The translations under genes and the position numbers were made by a program. Shown one piece after another: positions 62,952-64,000 of a DNA stretch of 64,000 nt. Below the pieces are notes generated by a model that did not search any database, was not told the DNA's origin, and was given only the letters and a program-made list of their open reading frames with translations. The stretch's first letter is position 1; every line of letters starts with the position of its first letter. The stretch is from Ziziphus jujuba (lineage: Eukaryota > Streptophyta > Magnoliopsida > Rosales > Rhamnaceae): contig NC_083387.1 of the NCBI RefSeq assembly GCF_031755915.1, forward strand, positions 20,605,001 through 20,669,000, read 5' to 3'.

Positions 62952-64000
62952 TATGCACCTACATGGCTTTCAACTAAGCTTGGCTGAATTTTATAATTAG
63001 GAAAACATTATTTTTATTTATGTCTTGATTGGATTTTGGCATGTTGCCTATTTACTTTCCTAATTTAGTTTTTATTAGGATTTCAAATTATTTTCCTAAT
63101 TTTATTAGAGTTGAATTGGTCAAAGAATTAAAGGCCATTCAAATTAGGAAACTAGGAACTAAATTAGGTTTCCTAAACTTAAGCACATTAGGTTTCCTAA
63201 ACCTAACCAAATTAGGTTTTCTAAACCTAACCACATTAGGTTTCCTAAACCTATCAAAATTAGGTTTCCTAAACATAATTTTCTTCCATTATTATTCCAT
63301 CATTATTTTTACCATCATTATTTTTAGCAAATTTATGAAAGCTTTGTAATTTATTTTGCCTATTTAAAGGCACATAAGTCATGAATAAAAATTAGATTAC
63401 AATTTTGATTCAAAGTGAGAGTGATTCTCTTGGTTCTCTAAGAACTATGTCGAACTTTTCAAGCCTTGCTTGTGGAGTTCAAATTTGACTTATCAATAGG
63501 TTATTCCGTGCCCTACTGTGGCGTCTTCACCAACCAAGGTTCTTACCTCACATATAGGTAATGGATCGAGGTCTTCCATTGATAACTTGTAATTAGACAG
63601 TCTAATTCAATCTTTGTTACGGGTTTAGAGGTAGGTCGCTCTAAGTTCGTATCAGCCATGAGATTTGATGGTGAGCTCAGCATTTGTTTGTTCAATTCTG
63701 GCCGTTTTTGCTCAATTTTCAGTATTCTTTCCCTAATTCAAGCCTCTTGAAGCTGATGGTGGTCTTTGTTTGCCTTAATTCGAGCTCGTTTATGGTGTAA
63801 GAAGAGGACAAGATCATCAACAACTTTCAACAAGAATACCGGCCGCCATCGATGGTATTGGGCTCAACGGAGGTTAGTTTAGTATTCCACATCCTTTTAG
63901 CTTCCTATTGGTACTTTGTTTGCGAATTATGGTGGCGTATTTAGGAAGTTGCCATTTTTGTACCTAGAAGAATATAATCTAATTATTTTGTTCTAGGTGC
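62949..64000 (+). mobile_element. Probable 3' LTR of the gypsy-like element, running off the window
   Basis: After a short purine tract (GGAGGG) the LTR would start TGATATGCACC. About 400 bp in, a TATA-like TATTTAAAGGC (63360) is followed by AATAAAAATTAG and a less AT-rich R/U5-like segment. The right end (…CA and any target duplication) lies outside the window. Start and identity are inferred from position after the polyprotein tail. Confidence 0.5.
63163..63282. repeat. Five exact-period 24-bp tandem repeats in the LTR
   Basis: ATTAGGTTTCCTAAACCTAACC-A units begin at 63163, 63187, 63211, 63235 and 63259, always 24 bp apart. Each unit has an internal near-palindrome (TTAGGTTTcCTAAACCTAA). 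The exact 24-bp period keeps a frame open and gives an 8-residue peptide repeat, but no protein function is claimed. Confidence 0.9.

Noticed and set aside
63163..63282. Telomere-like repeats (CCTAAAC text)
   Set aside because: The unit is 24 bp with TTAGGTTTCCTAAACC, not the plant heptamer TTTAGGG; the resemblance is superficial.
1..64000. tRNA, rRNA and CRISPR loci
   Set aside because: None recognised on either strand; regular repeats found are transposon arrays or microsatellites, not spacer-repeat arrays.

Overview
The window is a gene-poor, strongly AT-rich stretch of nuclear DNA from a flowering plant, probably a eudicot. The grounds are plant-type GT-AG introns, a plant-specific DUF630/DUF632 gene, a plant-type ARIADNE ubiquitin-ligase sequence, and plant transposon families (CACTA, Mutator-like, hAT-like, Ty3/gypsy-like). 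The species cannot be named from the sequence. Only one gene looks intact.

Regions. (1) 1-37.9 kb holds no convincing gene. It is AT-rich intergenic DNA with many TA and GA microsatellites, tandem duplications and DNA-transposon remains. The two clearest elements are a CACTA element at 8016-12603 (ATA target duplication on both sides, no transposase seen), which lies inside an older inverted repeat, and a Mutator-like foldback element at 14489-15381 with a perfect 9-bp target duplication. A MITE-like family is present twice (about 17.96 and 30.85 kb). (2) 37.97-44.9 kb holds the one intact gene: four coding exons for an 810-residue DUF630/DUF632 protein with an N-terminal acylation signal, a pyrimidine-rich leader with one upstream ORF, and a 2.5-kb third intron. 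(3) 45.5-48.6 kb has a hAT-like element followed by an intronless ARIADNE-type RBR E3 ligase copy broken by two stops and two frameshifts, best read as a processed pseudogene. (4) 49.1-52.7 kb is a cluster of five copies of one TATA-containing promoter/leader repeat in alternating orientation, with fold-back joints, acidic ORF tails and a tRNA-Met-type primer-binding site. It is either endogenous pararetrovirus (Caulimoviridae-like) debris or scrambled retrotransposon LTR sequence. (5) 53.3-54.7 kb is a decayed Mutator-type transposase. (6) 56.4-56.8 kb (minus strand) is the C-terminal domain of an organellar L7/L12 ribosomal protein, with a stop five codons before the ancestral end. (7) 58.8-64.0 kb looks like a 3.6-kb LTR-type unit followed by the tail and 3' LTR of a Ty3/gypsy-like element running off the window.

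The features do not form a pathway. The window is one housekeeping-type gene set in a landscape of nested mobile elements and gene relics. No clearly new system was found. The most unusual structures are the hairpin-bearing tandem array inside the CACTA element and the alternating promoter-repeat cluster at 49-52.7 kb. All homology statements come from recognising motifs by eye; no database search was run.
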